This document shows, piece after piece, positions 44,980 to 55,799 of a stretch of DNA of 64,000 bases; position 1 is the first letter of the stretch; each line of letters begins with the position of its first letter. Origin of the DNA: Steinernema hermaphroditum. Lineage: Eukaryota; Nematoda; Chromadorea; Rhabditida; Steinernematidae. Below the pieces are notes generated by a model that did not search any database, was not told the origin of the DNA, and was given only the letters and a program-made list of their open reading frames with translations. The position numbers were made by a program, and so were the translations under genes. The stretch is taken from assembly GCA_030435675.1 (NCBI GenBank), contig CM059623.1, positions 10,070,012 to 10,134,011 on the forward strand, read 5' to 3'.

Positions 44980-45915
44980 TCAGACGAGCTTAACAACGAC
45001 CTCACTTCCACCACCTCGGAGCTCTAAACTGAACTTCGAATTCTCGCTTTTCCATCGAAACATACTAATGTTTGGATGATAGTTGATTGGCCATTCTTTA
45101 TTTTTAAACGCTGTCCGTATGTCCATGCGGAAGTCCTCGAGTTCACCTGGGTCGAATCCGCTGTCGCTCGTCAAAAGGCGGAAGAAGTAGACCTGATCCT
45201 TGTCGAATTCTCCCTTCTCGTACCTTTCGAAAAAGATTTTGAACATCGATGTATCAAATGGGAAACATCTCGCTTCCAGCTGCTCAAAGGAAGGCGACTT
45301 GAGGAAGTTGCAGAGACTGGGAGCCATAGATCTCCTCCAGTTGGGTCCAATAAGAACAAGCTTTCTTAGATTCGGAAGGGAAGTTTGGTGAACGACGAAG
45401 TCTTCGGCCGCCTTACCGTAGTTGAGAAGCCAAATTGCACTAAACGATCGGCTGGCTTTGAGAAGTCCCAGAGTGGTCTCCACGATGTCGAGCTCTTCAT
45501 CCCCTATCTTGGGGATGTTTAGAAGATTAATTTCTGGAGAATCGGACAGGTGGGAGGCGACGAACTTTACAAACTTCGGAAAATCGGCTTTGGAATCGCA
45601 AGTGCAACTGGTGGTACCGTAGACCTGAGAGCAGAGAACGATGTGAATACGGAAATATTTCGAAGTAAATCTCTGGGACGCCTCTTCAAGTGAATACACA
45701 GCAATCTTTCCGTTTTGGACGTTTACTTCAATAACTGGTAGAAGTTTTCCATCAGATCTGCCAGCTTCAAGTTGGAAGGATCCACTGATCCTGCATCCAT
45801 AGTGTTCTCTTCCAGCGACGCCCCAACTCCTCGATAGCCTCTGGAGATGTTCGTTGTCTTTCTGAGATAATTGACCAGCAACTTCGTCACAAAAGAAAAA
45901 AGGGACCGTTTCCAT
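44980..45915 (-). CDS. Uncharacterised nematode protein, MxxVPFxFC family (member 1)
   Basis: Single exon, 311 residues from METVPFFFCDEVAGQL; an ATG 75 bp upstream is in frame but the paralog supports this start. No signal peptide or membrane segment. Alternating hydrophobic strands and Leu-rich motifs (INLLNIPKIGDEELDIVETT, SLPNLRKLVLIG) suggest a leucine-rich-repeat or F-box-associated-like fold. It shares the N-terminal pattern M-(D/E)-x-VPF-x-FC, overall length and a matching C-terminal strand with the gene at 51651. Probably intracellular; function unknown. Confidence 0.7.
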   Translation of the reverse strand: METVPFFFCDEVAGQLSQKDNEHLQRLSRSWGVAGREHYGCRISGSFQLEAGRSDGKLLPVIEVNVQNGKIAVYSLEEASQRFTSKYFRIHIVLCSQVYGTTSCTCDSKADFPKFVKFVASHLSDSPEINLLNIPKIGDEELDIVETTLGLLKASRSFSAIWLLNYGKAAEDFVVHQTSLPNLRKLVLIGPNWRRSMAPSLCNFLKSPSFEQLEARCFPFDTSMFKIFFERYEKGEFDKDQVYFFRLLTSDSGFDPGELEDFRMDIRTAFKNKEWPINYHPNISMFRWKSENSKFSLELRGGGSEVVVKLV

Positions 45916-46229
45916 ATAGACGGAGAGGTCAGAACTAACGCATCTTCTTAGGTATGAGCGCACAATCGCACAGCGCCCCTCTTCACACATTTAGGTCATC
46001 GATTCTTTCTGCTTTTTCTGATTGCTTAGTCCACTTATGTTAGGGATGAAAGAAATAAAGAGACACAACAAAAACAGTATAGTGTACGTTGAGCATGCAG
46101 AGGTCTGTAGAGGATCGCTCCATAACTGATTCGTTAAAACCAAGGACTTTGCTCACTTAAGTAACAGCTTCTCTAACAGCTGTACCTGCATACATGATCT
46201 GTTAAAGCTATCAAATCACAGTTCTTTCA

Positions 46230-46460
46230 TGTAGTCCTGGTCACCGTACACTTCACAAACAATGCGGAGAGGACAAAAAGGGTGTTTACTCGCTCACCAG
46301 GTTTATTTTGAAATTGAGACTGACTCAGAGATCTACATCGAGTGAACACGTTTGATCTCGTTTTGACTCCTCCGCCGCCAAAGTCCACAAATGCAGATCG
46401 AGCCAAACGTCAAATATAAAAGCGACCCGTGCCACACAGTAGCCATTCCATCAGAAGGCA
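46230..46460 (+). promoter_or_regulatory. Duplicated upstream region and TATA box of Gly-rich gene copy C
   Basis: Third copy of the flank described at 39080-39359, with aaatataaaagcgacccgtg ending about 30 nt before the ATG. Confidence 0.7.
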
Positions 46461-46970
46461 ATGTGGAAGGTTCTTGTCCTCTCTTTTCTTCTCCTGGTCC
46501 ATCTGGTCGCCGGATGGAACGCTGATCGTCTTGGGAACGAGGCGGCGAATGGATGGAATGGTGACTACGGTCTTGGAGACGACCGAGGATCTGGCATTGG
46601 CCACTTTGGACGCGGAGGAGATGGATGGCCCTTCGGAGGCGACGGATTTGGTGGACGCCGTGAACCAGGTCAATTCGGAGAAGATCAAGGTAGCATCGGT
46701 TACGGTAACCCTTTCGGAAGACGTCGTGGATCTGAAGGAGAACAGAGCGGACGTTTGTTCAGCGGGAATGGAGGCCAGCAGCATGGATTTGGCGGCGGCA
46801 GTCGTTTTGGAGGACCGCAGTTTGGAGGTTACGGACGTCGTGGCCATCGCCATCGGAATGGAACAAGCACCACCACTTATCCAGGTACTGTGACAAAATG
46901 GCCCATTTTAGTACGAAATTGCTTAGGTACTACGGTATCTGCGTCCACTCCAAGCTCCAGTTTCCAATGA
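46461..46970 (+). CDS. Secreted Gly-rich protein, MWKV copy C (longer)
   Basis: Exons 46461-46884 and 46927-46970. Signal peptide MWKVLVLSFLLLVHLVAG; relative to copies A and B it has an extra Gly/Phe-rich stretch (GSGIGHFGRGGDGWPFGGDG) and FGGGSRFGGPQ, i.e. internal expansion of the repeat core, and a shortened His patch (RRGHRHRNGTSTTTYP). Tail TTVSASTPSSSFQ. Gene structure and promoter equal to the other copies. Confidence 0.78.
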   Translation: MWKVLVLSFLLLVHLVAGWNADRLGNEAANGWNGDYGLGDDRGSGIGHFGRGGDGWPFGGDGFGGRREPGQFGEDQGSIGYGNPFGRRRGSEGEQSGRLFSGNGGQQHGFGGGSRFGGPQFGGYGRRGHRHRNGTSTTTYPGTVTKWPILVRNCLGTTVSASTPSSSFQ

Positions 46971-49098
46971 TTAAAGAGAACTTTATTGATTTAACTGATT
47001 AAGCACCTCGATATTAGTCTAACTCAACAACATGATTTAAAGAATTGTTACATGTGCTTTTTTGCTATTATGATATAAACATTTATTCTGTTATTTATTC
47101 GGGCCGGGTGGTCCGTTCGCTCTCTCAGAAATGAGTTAGTGTTATTGGCGTAGTTCAGTGCCCGTTCCAATCCGCCGTAGCGTAAGCCGTCGTGAAACGT
47201 AAACCGAACCACATCTGGCCAAGAAGACCGTCAGCACCTCCAGACCACCCGCCCTCTCCTTTTAGAACTGTCTTTACTCGTTCGCTTTACGACCCCCGCG
47301 ACAACGATACGCACACAAATAACCTTGAAAAGAGGGGGTTATCTCCGCTGCAGCATGGGTATGCGGCGTTCTCCTGTGATGACGTCGATTCATTCCTCTA
47401 AAATCATATAACACCAAATTAACTCAGTATTTTACGCACTAATCCTCTTAGCGGAGCGCAGAGCACACCTTTGGATCGAACCCACTCGAGTCAAAAGTGC
47501 AAACACAAACGCGGACCCCCACTTTTTGCCTCTGGCGGTAGCGGTCAGGTGATGCAAGTGGAGATGATGAAACCGTTGCATCTGAATTACGTAAAAACAT
47601 GGGTACATGGAGGAGAATGATGTCACTTAAAAGCAGCGATAAGCTTTTGCTGATCGGACTCTTTTCAAATAGCATTGGGTGGGGTGTCGGCAAATTGAAA
47701 ATATCGTTGAAATTCACCAATGTCTATGAAATCGAGTGAATTTCCACCTACAGAATTGCTTGATCGCTGTTTTTTGGTCTTATCTCGATTTTGTGTGTTT
47801 TGCCTATGCCGCACACACGTTTCCACTCGGCGGTCTCACTATCAGTGGCTACTGTAAAGAGCATGCTCCGTGTTATGTAGCTAGATCTGTGTGGTTTGTT
47901 ATGTTCCTCGTTGATCTTTGCCAAGAGCAACACGTGTCCGATTTGTAAGTAATAAAGAAGCCAGCTCATAATGGTCCCACCATCGAAAGGCATAAATACG
48001 TCTATCTTAGAAGGATAGAGGACCCATCCAAGACGGTTATGGTTCTAAGTTTGGGCAAATGTACAATCGACATGTAGTCCTTGCCTTTCCGTGCCCTAAT
48101 CGTAGCCCTTTTCGAATTACAATTATTATTACCGAGGCCTAATTACCTCTATTTAACATTTGAACCCCCTTACAGATGATCTCAGGCATGAACAAACCGA
48201 CAAATAGCGCCCATCATCCTCATCGCGAAACTTTGAACTTCCAAACTCATTTTGCAAAAGGTTGCTGACTCCTAGGTCGTTTCTTCCTAAAGACCACATC
48301 TTTCGATGGGAACATCACACTATTCACCGGAACAGGCATCCTGTCGCTCCCTCGTGACACCGTAAACACCGCGAAGGCTGCATTCTGCAAGTGTTTGTCA
48401 ACAACTGGTCCCAAAACGAACGCATTGCAAACAGTTGCAGCCGATTTATGGAGAGCTCCGGTGACAAGTGAGATGATTTGTGCCGACATAGACGAGCAAA
48501 CTGTCTCCACAAGGGTTCCAGACCAGACGATTTCGCTACAGTTCGTCCCATTTCCGCTTCCAGCACGGTTTCCTCTGTTTACTGACTCTCCTCCCCCTCG
48601 CCGTTCCAACTCGCTCGCACTGTATTTATCGATCCCGCATCACTCCGCCACCGCCACCGTCCATGGTTCATCTGCCAAATTCACAATTTTTTCATCACGT
48701 TGCTGCCTCGCTTATAGCCTCCTCCATTTCTATTTTCGCTATCGTCTGATGATTGATTTCAATGGCCACCGTGCGACGTGACTGGCTCCACGCTAGGTAG
48801 AGCATAAATAGAGCCGAAGCCTCCGACGGTGGGAAGCGAGTCTCGCCACCGCCGCGTCTTCTTATCAGCTCCGAAGACGGCGCGCCAGTCTGCTTAGCCC
48901 GACTTCGGGGGGCGATAACGCGGGAGACGCCAGAATGCGGGGCTCGTCTTTTCTTATTCATTCCTCTGTGACCGATGTGTGAATTTATCGCCGTGCTTCC
49001 GAGCTATACTGTGTCCGTTTAACGGTCTCACGTACATGTCCACTAAGCGACCCTTTTTCAGGCTTTAATCGTCTCAAATTGAAGATAACGAACCGACC
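46971..49098. other. Intergenic region
   Basis: A partial copy of the dispersed GACCGCTCACTCA repeat (minus orientation, about 47100-47140). A GC-rich block at 48780-48960 is probably the promoter of the aminopeptidase; tttttcagg at about 49056-49062 is a possible trans-splice acceptor 37 nt before its ATG. No confident gene. Confidence 0.35.
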
Positions 49099-51330
49099 AT
49101 GAGTGGATTTAATAAGTAAGTTGTTACTTCCCGGATGGCTGAGAAAGAGAGGGCACTTTTTTGGATCGACTGAACTTTGAGGGGTTTCTTGCGTAATAGG
49201 CTTCAATATTGCGAGATTTAAGGATCGTTTTCACCAGTGGCGAGCTAATTTTCGGTTCCGCTTAGCCTCCCACAACTTTGCAACGTTTAAGGTCTCACGG
49301 AAGCTTCCGATTTGGTCGTAAAATGTGTTTTATGGTCGACAGAAAGGCGACGAGTCCAAGTGATCAGCGTCGACAGGGTCATGTTTGACTAATGGGCACA
49401 GTGACGCATTAGAAATATGACGCGCTCCAGATAAATGCACACGTAATGTGCGCTTCACAATATTTCTCACGGAGGCACCGTGCCCCAAAGAATAAAAGCG
49501 GATCTGAAGTGATCTGCAGAATTGTAGAAATTTCGATATACCGAACATCTGAAATCTCCCAGTTCCCAAAAGTTGCAAAAGCAAATATTTGCTACAATCG
49601 CGTTTACAGCTCCCCTGTCCGTTTATGATGGGTTCGATATTTAGGCTACTCTCGGCCGAACTTCTGCCGGCCAAGTCGATCGCCGACCAAGCCTTCGATG
49701 GCGTCATCGTCGTCGGCCACTGCCTCAAGGAGCTGAAGGCGCAGTCGGCCCTCTCCGGTCTGTACAACACTCTCGAGGGCTACTTCCAGCTGAACGCCGG
49801 CGCGCGCGACTCCACTTCGCTGATCCCGATCGACAAATCCATCGTTCCCTCCGGAAGACTTATCTACTCTGGCACCGGACCCGTTCACCGTGATTTCGAC
49901 GATGTCCGTAGCTACAAGGCCGCCGCTCAGGCTGGAGTGCGACTGTGAGTGCGCATGTCGTGATGTCCTTAACTGAATGGTCGGAATTTCAGGGCTCTCA
50001 GCGCCGGCCTGAAAGCTCCCATCCTCGCCACTGTGCCGCACAAGCGTTTCCCGCAAGCCGAATTGGTCTCCGTTCTCGGATCGCTCCATCCGCTGTACGT
50101 TCCCTTGAACGTCCGCGATGATGGCGTTCCCCGCCGCATGGAGAAGCTCGGTCTCCTTGCCGTCCAGCAAGATCAGAAGACCTTCGTGCATTTGGCCGAA
50201 GCCTTCGAAGCCTCCTTCACCGTGTGCCGCGATGTCGGCGACAGCGACCCAATCAGGATGGCTCCTCCTCGTGTCGGTGAATACATCGAAGACGTCTTCA
50301 AGGGAGGAAACGTGAAGGTTTCCGTCATCTCGAACCCTGAAGAGATCCAGAAGGACTACCCCATGATGGCCGCCGTCAACCGTTGTGCCAATCACGTCAA
50401 ATCGCACCAGGCTCGTCTTATCAAGTTGGAGTACGATTCTGGAGATGGAGTCGATGAAACCGTCATGATGGTCGGAAAGGGAGTCACCATCGACACTGGT
50501 GGAACCGATATCAAGGTAGCGATCGCCAGAATTCCCAGTCACAAGTAGTATTTTTTGATTTAGACCGGTGGACACATGTTCGGAATGTCCCGCGACAAGT
50601 ATGGATCCGCCATCGTGGGAGGATTCTTCAAGGCGCTCGACGTGCTGAAGCCGAAGAAGTTCAAGGCCATCGGCTACATGTGCATGGTCCGCAACAGCAT
50701 TGGATCTGATGCGTACACCTGCGACGAAGTCATCAAGTGTCGCAGTGGAAAGCGCATCCACATCTACAACACCGACGCCGAAGGGCGTTTGACGATGCTG
50801 GACCCTCTGACTCACATGCGGGAGATGGCAGTGAACGAGCGCAACGCTCATTTGATGACCATTGCCACTCTCACCGGTCACGAGGTGCTGACTCACGGAT
50901 TCCACGGCGCCTGTTTGGACAATGGACCCGCCGTGCGCGAAAAGTACGGCTACAAACTCCAGGCCACCGGTGACGAGTACGGTCAGCCCGTCGAAGTGGA
51001 TCGTCTGAAGGCCGAAGATTTCAAGTTCCACCTAGCCGAATCCCCGTCGGCGGATCTGCGCCAAGGCAACACAATCCCATCCACGCAGACCCTCCGTGGT
51101 CACCACACTCCGGCCGCTTTCCTGCAGATGGCCTCCCGCATCGACGAACACGGCCTGGACTCCGATAAACCGCTGAAGTACTCGCACTTGGACATCGGAT
51201 CCGCCATGGGAGATATGCCCGACGTGACGTTCCCGAACCCCCTCGTCGCTCTTGTCGCCCAGTAAGTCATTCTTCTCTCCTGTGCTTTAATAAACTCCTT
51301 CTTTTCAGCCACGTTATTCCCCGCTCTTAA
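49099..51330 (+). CDS. lap-2: M17 leucyl aminopeptidase family protein (W07G4.4 / lap-2 type)
   Basis: Exons 49099-49115, 49645-49945, 49993-50515, 50564-51261 and 51309-51330; the first intron (529 nt) is unusually long for this window and codes nothing obvious. Starts MSGFNKLLSAELLPAKSIAD. M17 catalytic elements are intact: GKGVTIDTGGTDIK (metal-binding Lys and Asp), RDKYGSA (Asp of the DMGGAA-type motif), and YNTDAEGRLTM (Asp, Glu, Arg). Ends VALVAQHVIPRS. Two-zinc cytosolic exopeptidase releasing N-terminal residues. Highly codon-biased (C-ending codons), implying high expression. The symbol follows overall resemblance to the C. elegans protein; orthology was not tested. Confidence 0.93.
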
Positions 51331-51650
51331 AGAAACTGCGATCAAATTTTTAAACTTCTTTGACAATATGGTAATCCCTGGTTGATGGTTGGTGGATGTG
51401 AAAGGTGTTTATTAAAAGTACATGTAAACCTTGCGCTTGTTGGAAAGGGTTCCCGTTCTCAGAAAAAAAAACGGGCTGAAAGCTCTCTGTCATCTACCGT
51501 AGGCGTAGATGGTCAATTTTTGCGATCAGACGTCAAGTAACAGAGCTATCGTAGTCGATAAGTCTTTTATGTGATTGCCACGGCGATCGATTCAGTGTGT
51601 GAACTGCACATCATTGCTTTGTGCTCAACAAGGCTCATTCTTTCTCTGCC

Positions 51651-52559
51651 ATGGACAACGTCCCGTTCCAGTTCTGCCAAAGCGTCTGCAGCCACAAGGT
51701 TCATCTCATTGAGCGCGAGGAAAAGAAAGACTTCTCACCGTCAACCTTCAACTTCGACTCCTTCCCATGGAACGTTGCCTTCCAGGAACATTTTGAGAGA
51801 CGCTCTCTGGGTCACCTTTCAATTGTCGCCGACTCCGAAATCTTATTTTATGTGCAAACTGACGAACTGTCATTGGAGAACCCAACCCGAAATGGTCTCG
51901 AAGATGCGCACTTCGACAATCACTTCCAGATTTCTTCAATCGAAATCAGATATGAGAAAGATCTTATTCCGGAGGAAGAACAAGAAAAAGAGATATCCGA
52001 GATCCTGGCCTATCTAGGGCCTTATATGAACAACGTGGAGCTTTTATCTATTGGCCAATTCACTCACCGTATCCTTAAGTACGTACCGTCCCACTGTTTT
52101 GCTCACATCGATTTGATGTGCTTGAAAGAAGACAGTACTCCCCTCATTTGTAATATTCTAGAACATTCCAGGCTGGACACCTTACGACTAGAAGGTCGAC
52201 TGCATAGAAGCGTCGTTCCATCTATCGAGAAGTGCCTTCTGAAAGGTCAACTTACGGCTTGTGATCTTGAAGATTCAAAATTAGAACTGAGCACGGACTT
52301 CCTCGAAAAACTGATTGCCAGTCGTCTACAATCGCCGAAACATGCATACTATAGATTTAAGATGGACACTGCGTCAGTGGCACATATTCACCCCGAGCAT
52401 CAAACACACTACACAGATCAATCCACTTGGAATCTTGGAGCTGCGGGATCGGTCCATGTATTCTATGCTTCGGAAAGCATGAACGAAGAAGGCTTTATTG
52501 AACAAATGGTATTTCACGTTGTATTGTTTTATTTGTTGTATTGCCTTTTGAAATTTTAA
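51651..52559 (+). CDS. Uncharacterised nematode protein, MxxVPFxFC family (member 2)
   Basis: Starts MDNVPFQFCQSVCSHKVHLI. About 300 residues in one exon, with the same N-terminal signature, length and layered Leu-rich pattern (DTLRLEGRLHRSVVPSIEKC) as the gene at 44980. The frame ends after a hydrophobic run (VFHVVLFYLLYCLLKF) that looks like read-through into an intron: a donor at 52509 (caaatg/gtattt) and acceptor at about 52719 would replace it with LLKSVKSVRKRLNRLGVSVK and a stop near 52790, but that exon would overlap the convergent FAR-like gene. Both ends are possible. Confidence 0.65.
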   Translation: MDNVPFQFCQSVCSHKVHLIEREEKKDFSPSTFNFDSFPWNVAFQEHFERRSLGHLSIVADSEILFYVQTDELSLENPTRNGLEDAHFDNHFQISSIEIRYEKDLIPEEEQEKEISEILAYLGPYMNNVELLSIGQFTHRILKYVPSHCFAHIDLMCLKEDSTPLICNILEHSRLDTLRLEGRLHRSVVPSIEKCLLKGQLTACDLEDSKLELSTDFLEKLIASRLQSPKHAYYRFKMDTASVAHIHPEHQTHYTDQSTWNLGAAGSVHVFYASESMNEEGFIEQMVFHVVLFYLLYCLLKF

Positions 52560-52713
52560 AATAACCATGCGACCATGACACAAGGAGTGAGTTGTTGTGA
52601 CAAGAAGATCGTACATACTTCACTGGTGGTTATATCTGGACTCATATTTGTGTAACTTTTTAAATGTTATATAATTATTTTATTTACTCACGTAATGCCT
52701 ATTTGAAATTTCT

Positions 52714-53480
52714 CACAGCTCCTCAAATCTGTTAAGTCTGTAAGAAAAAGACTCAATCGGCTCGGCGTTTCTGTCAAGGTCTTCCTTCGATGACGCAGAA
52801 TCGGCCATCAACAACGCGTCGAAAAACGGGAGATACGCTAAATATTTTGTTCCTTATGGTGGTACACAGCTCGGCGCCTACTTTTCAACAAATTCGAAAA
52901 CCCCGGGACGATCGTGTCGAACTCGCGCTGATTCTCCAGCGGCCACGAGAGGAAAGTAGTTGCGATCATCTTCAGATACATAACGGGCTCAACTTCTTGA
53001 AAAGCTGCTTGCGCTTTGGTGAACTAAACCCCAACTCGAGTCAGGCAGTGTAAGTGTGACTGACCTCGACACACAGATCCCTAGTAGAATTAGAGAGTTC
53101 CTTGATTCGACTGTAGAGCTTTCCTCCTTCGTGCAGAAAAAGATTGTAGACGTGAGGAAAGAGTTCTTTGAAGTCATAGATGAGTTCTTCACTTAAGGTG
53201 AAGTTCGAGAGCCGGACATACTCGAGCGCCTCGTAATCGTCGACTTTAAGCTAAACAAAGCAGAGCTCTCAGAACGAACGATTTCGATACTAACGGAGCG
53301 GATGATGGTGACGATTTCGTCGGGGATATACTTTCCTTCGACCACATCTACAATCGTATTCAAAGCCTCAAGGGACCTAGCGAATTCGTCTCGGCTTATG
53401 GCGGCTTTCAGGGGTCTGTTAATAGCGAATTCGGATGCCAAGGCCACTCCAAAAAGTGAAATGAAGAGAATCCACTTCAT
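52714..53480 (-). CDS. Divergent FAR-like secreted protein (group B)
   Basis: Four exons: about 53480-53296 (signal peptide MKWILFISLFGVALAS, ending YIPDEIVTIIRS), 53251-53067 (LKVDDYEALEYV, ELFPHVYNLFL, LSNSTRDLCVE), about 53020-52890 (FTKAQAAFQEVEPVMYLKMI, SWPLENQREFDTIVPGFSNL) and about 52845-52714 (TYLPFFDALLMADSASSKED ... RFEEL). The order (LxVDDYEA, FPxxY, LSxxTR, SWPxExxxEfdxivP) matches the genes at 55.8-62 kb, but the final YP-PDC motif is absent. The upstream side of the ATG has atttcag-like acceptor sequence. Confidence 0.75.
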
Positions 53481-54243
53481 AACTCTGAAAATTTTCTCTA
53501 GAAGACAGCTTTCTTAGCAACAAAATTATTGGCACAGCCATGCTCGGGAATGGAAACTAACGCCATCGAACGTGAGAAACAATGACGTTTTCGGGACAGT
53601 GAAGCTTGATCAGCATAATTAAAGCCCCGCGGTATAGAACGGCGATCGCGGCACGCAAGAAGGGAAGAGTGCAAATCGATACGTCTATCGCAACATTTTC
53701 TTTATAAACGTACAAAAACGCCGAGCACCTTCTTTACAACTCATATCAGATGGCGCAGCTGCCAGAAAGACGCTCCAAACGATACATGGGATGTTCCTAG
53801 CCTTTAGTGCTGGCCGTGCGCTATGGAAGCCTCTGCCCTTTCCTCTGCTATTGTAAAGATGAGTCACTCCGCCTCCTTCACACAGTCCCTCGCTGACGAT
53901 TTCGAAATAAGGAAGAATCAAATTCCCTCGGCACTTTGACAACATCTGTGAGAATTTCCGTCGGCAATCTGTCAAACACTGATATTTTACATGCAGATAA
54001 ACCGTTTTTATTAGAATCAAAGTCGATATCAGTAGTAACATAAAAGTGATTTTGTATCTTTATAATTTGTTCCTTTAGATCATTCAATTACACTACGTTC
54101 TATCGGCCATAAGATGTGCAGACATAGAAACACATGTTTATATTTATAGTCTAATCACCGTTGTATTGTTGTCCGAAACACTCGTGTACTTCTCGGAAAT
54201 TGTATTGGAAAGTGTGCGTTTATGAGTTTGTTACGTTACGTTC
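53481..54243. other. Intergenic region with an F-box-like relic
   Basis: On the minus strand at 54087-53878 an open frame contains SVFDRLPTEILTDVVKV, resembling the start of an F-box, preceded by a short lead and followed by non-coding frame. No complete gene. Confidence 0.35.
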
Positions 54244-55330
54244 GTCGATGCTCGACCTACAAATTGAATATGCGGCTCCTGAGCGATTTGACACAACTTC
54301 GTGCGCCAATTTCACACAACTAATAAGATCGATTGAGTTCTAAAGTAAAGCGATGTTCAGGTTGGCTTAACCTTCCGAACAGGCCTTATTACTATATGTT
54401 GAAAGCACTACTTCTTAAAACACAACCACTACAGCACACAACGCACTACTGATTCTGAACGATGCTGAAGGATGCGTACCACTACTGCCCGAACTGTCGC
54501 CACTATTTCGGGGTGTACAAAAGACTCCGATTCTGAGTCACCGACAAAGCTGCGCAAACACACACAAGGAATGATTCCACTGCTTTTATTGAATACGTAC
54601 TGCTTGTCATTAAAGCAATATGTACAGCACACAACGCACTACTGATCCTGAACGTTCTTGTTTCACACCGCGGCTATTTTAACCTAACGATCTTATAAGT
54701 ACTGTATAGATGAACCTTGTCAGTTTGATCCTCTTTAGCGTGGAATGTTTTTGCTACTACTGGAAGAATTTTGAAGTGTTTTTAATTTTGAGTGGGGTTG
54801 GGTAGTGGCGATGGTCTTCTTGGCGATTGCGACAACAACAGTGGCCAAGAACGACCGCTCACTCAGCGATTGGACGACCCGACCGATCGCTGGGCACACA
54901 AATGAAAACTGTTGAATCGTTGCTTATTGAAATTTATTTGTTAATAACCAAATAACCAAATTTCTGTACTATTCAGTAGTAGGGGGTACTGTAGAACGGC
55001 GGCAACTTGATAGGGCGCGGTCTAAACATATCGTCGTAGAAACTTTTAAAGGCGTGGCGACGTCTGCAGGCTTGGTCGTACAATGGACAGCGAGCGTCGA
55101 TGGGCTGTGAATATCCGAATCCACACAACGGCCAATTAAGGCATGAGGAGACTACTTGAAGAGGAAGAACCAACAGGAGAAGGGCGAAGAGAACGGCTTT
55201 CATATCGGCGATGATGGAGCTGGTTTGGGGAGCTCCTTTTTATGACGAAAAATATCAAAAAACGACGCGAGAATTAATGTTTCCTTTCGTTTTGCAGCAC
55301 ATCGCCGAAGATAAGTGGATTTCGATTCGA
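54244..55330. repeat. Segmental duplication, copy B (partner 8524-9520)
   Basis: Same orientation as copy A. Contains an additional ~190 bp (54460-54650) bounded by a ~30-bp direct repeat, cagcacacaacgcactactg, that occurs once in copy A. Confidence 0.9.
54973..55203 (-). CDS. Small secreted four-cysteine protein (copy B)
   Basis: 76 residues, protein identical to the copy at 9144-9374 (signal peptide MKAVLFALLLLVLPLQVVSS, four Cys, Pro/Tyr-rich end). Nucleotide differences seen within the frame (for example around 55150 and 55190) are silent. 5' TATA-like element conserved. Confidence 0.7.
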   Translation of the reverse strand: MKAVLFALLLLVLPLQVVSSCLNWPLCGFGYSQPIDARCPLYDQACRRRHAFKSFYDDMFRPRPIKLPPFYSTPYY

Positions 55331-55799
55331 TAGCCATGCAACATTTTTCGCAAAAAAATAAAATTGCTTGCACAAGCAAAAGCCGAGCCAGTGCTTCTAT
55401 TCGATCTATGTATCTGTTACTGTAGGGAGTGCAACAAAGTGAAAATGTGTATGATTGTTTTCGTTCGTATTCGGTTTCGTCTTAAATGTGTTTTCACGGA
55501 CTGCCGAATTGCAAAGAATGAATTGATGGAGCCAACAGACTAAGCTCGCAGGCGTCTGTTGTCGCTGTCCTTGCGTTGAGATTCTGTTTGCGAAAAACCT
55601 TTAAGAACTTTTGTTCTTTCAGCGAGAGGATATCACCAGTCAGTTTCTTCTCAAGTTGGTCAGCCGAATGGACTCTTTTATGTCCCAATGAAGGCTGCTT
55701 CGATTATTAGCTTCATTGTTTTCTGGTATCTAAATACTTAACTTATGAACTCCATGATATTGCAACGCTTTTGTTTGGACTCTTCAGAATGTTTGCGTC
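55331..55799. other. Intergenic region
   Basis: AT-rich; nothing supported. Confidence 0.3.

Noticed and set aside
48247..48781. Overlapping frames on both strands of 120-128 codons
   Set aside because: GC-rich promoter-like DNA; neither strand shows a domain, signal peptide or clear exon structure.
49646..51031. 461-codon minus-strand frame across the aminopeptidase
   Set aside because: Produced by strong third-position C bias of the sense gene; it spans known sense introns and has no domain.
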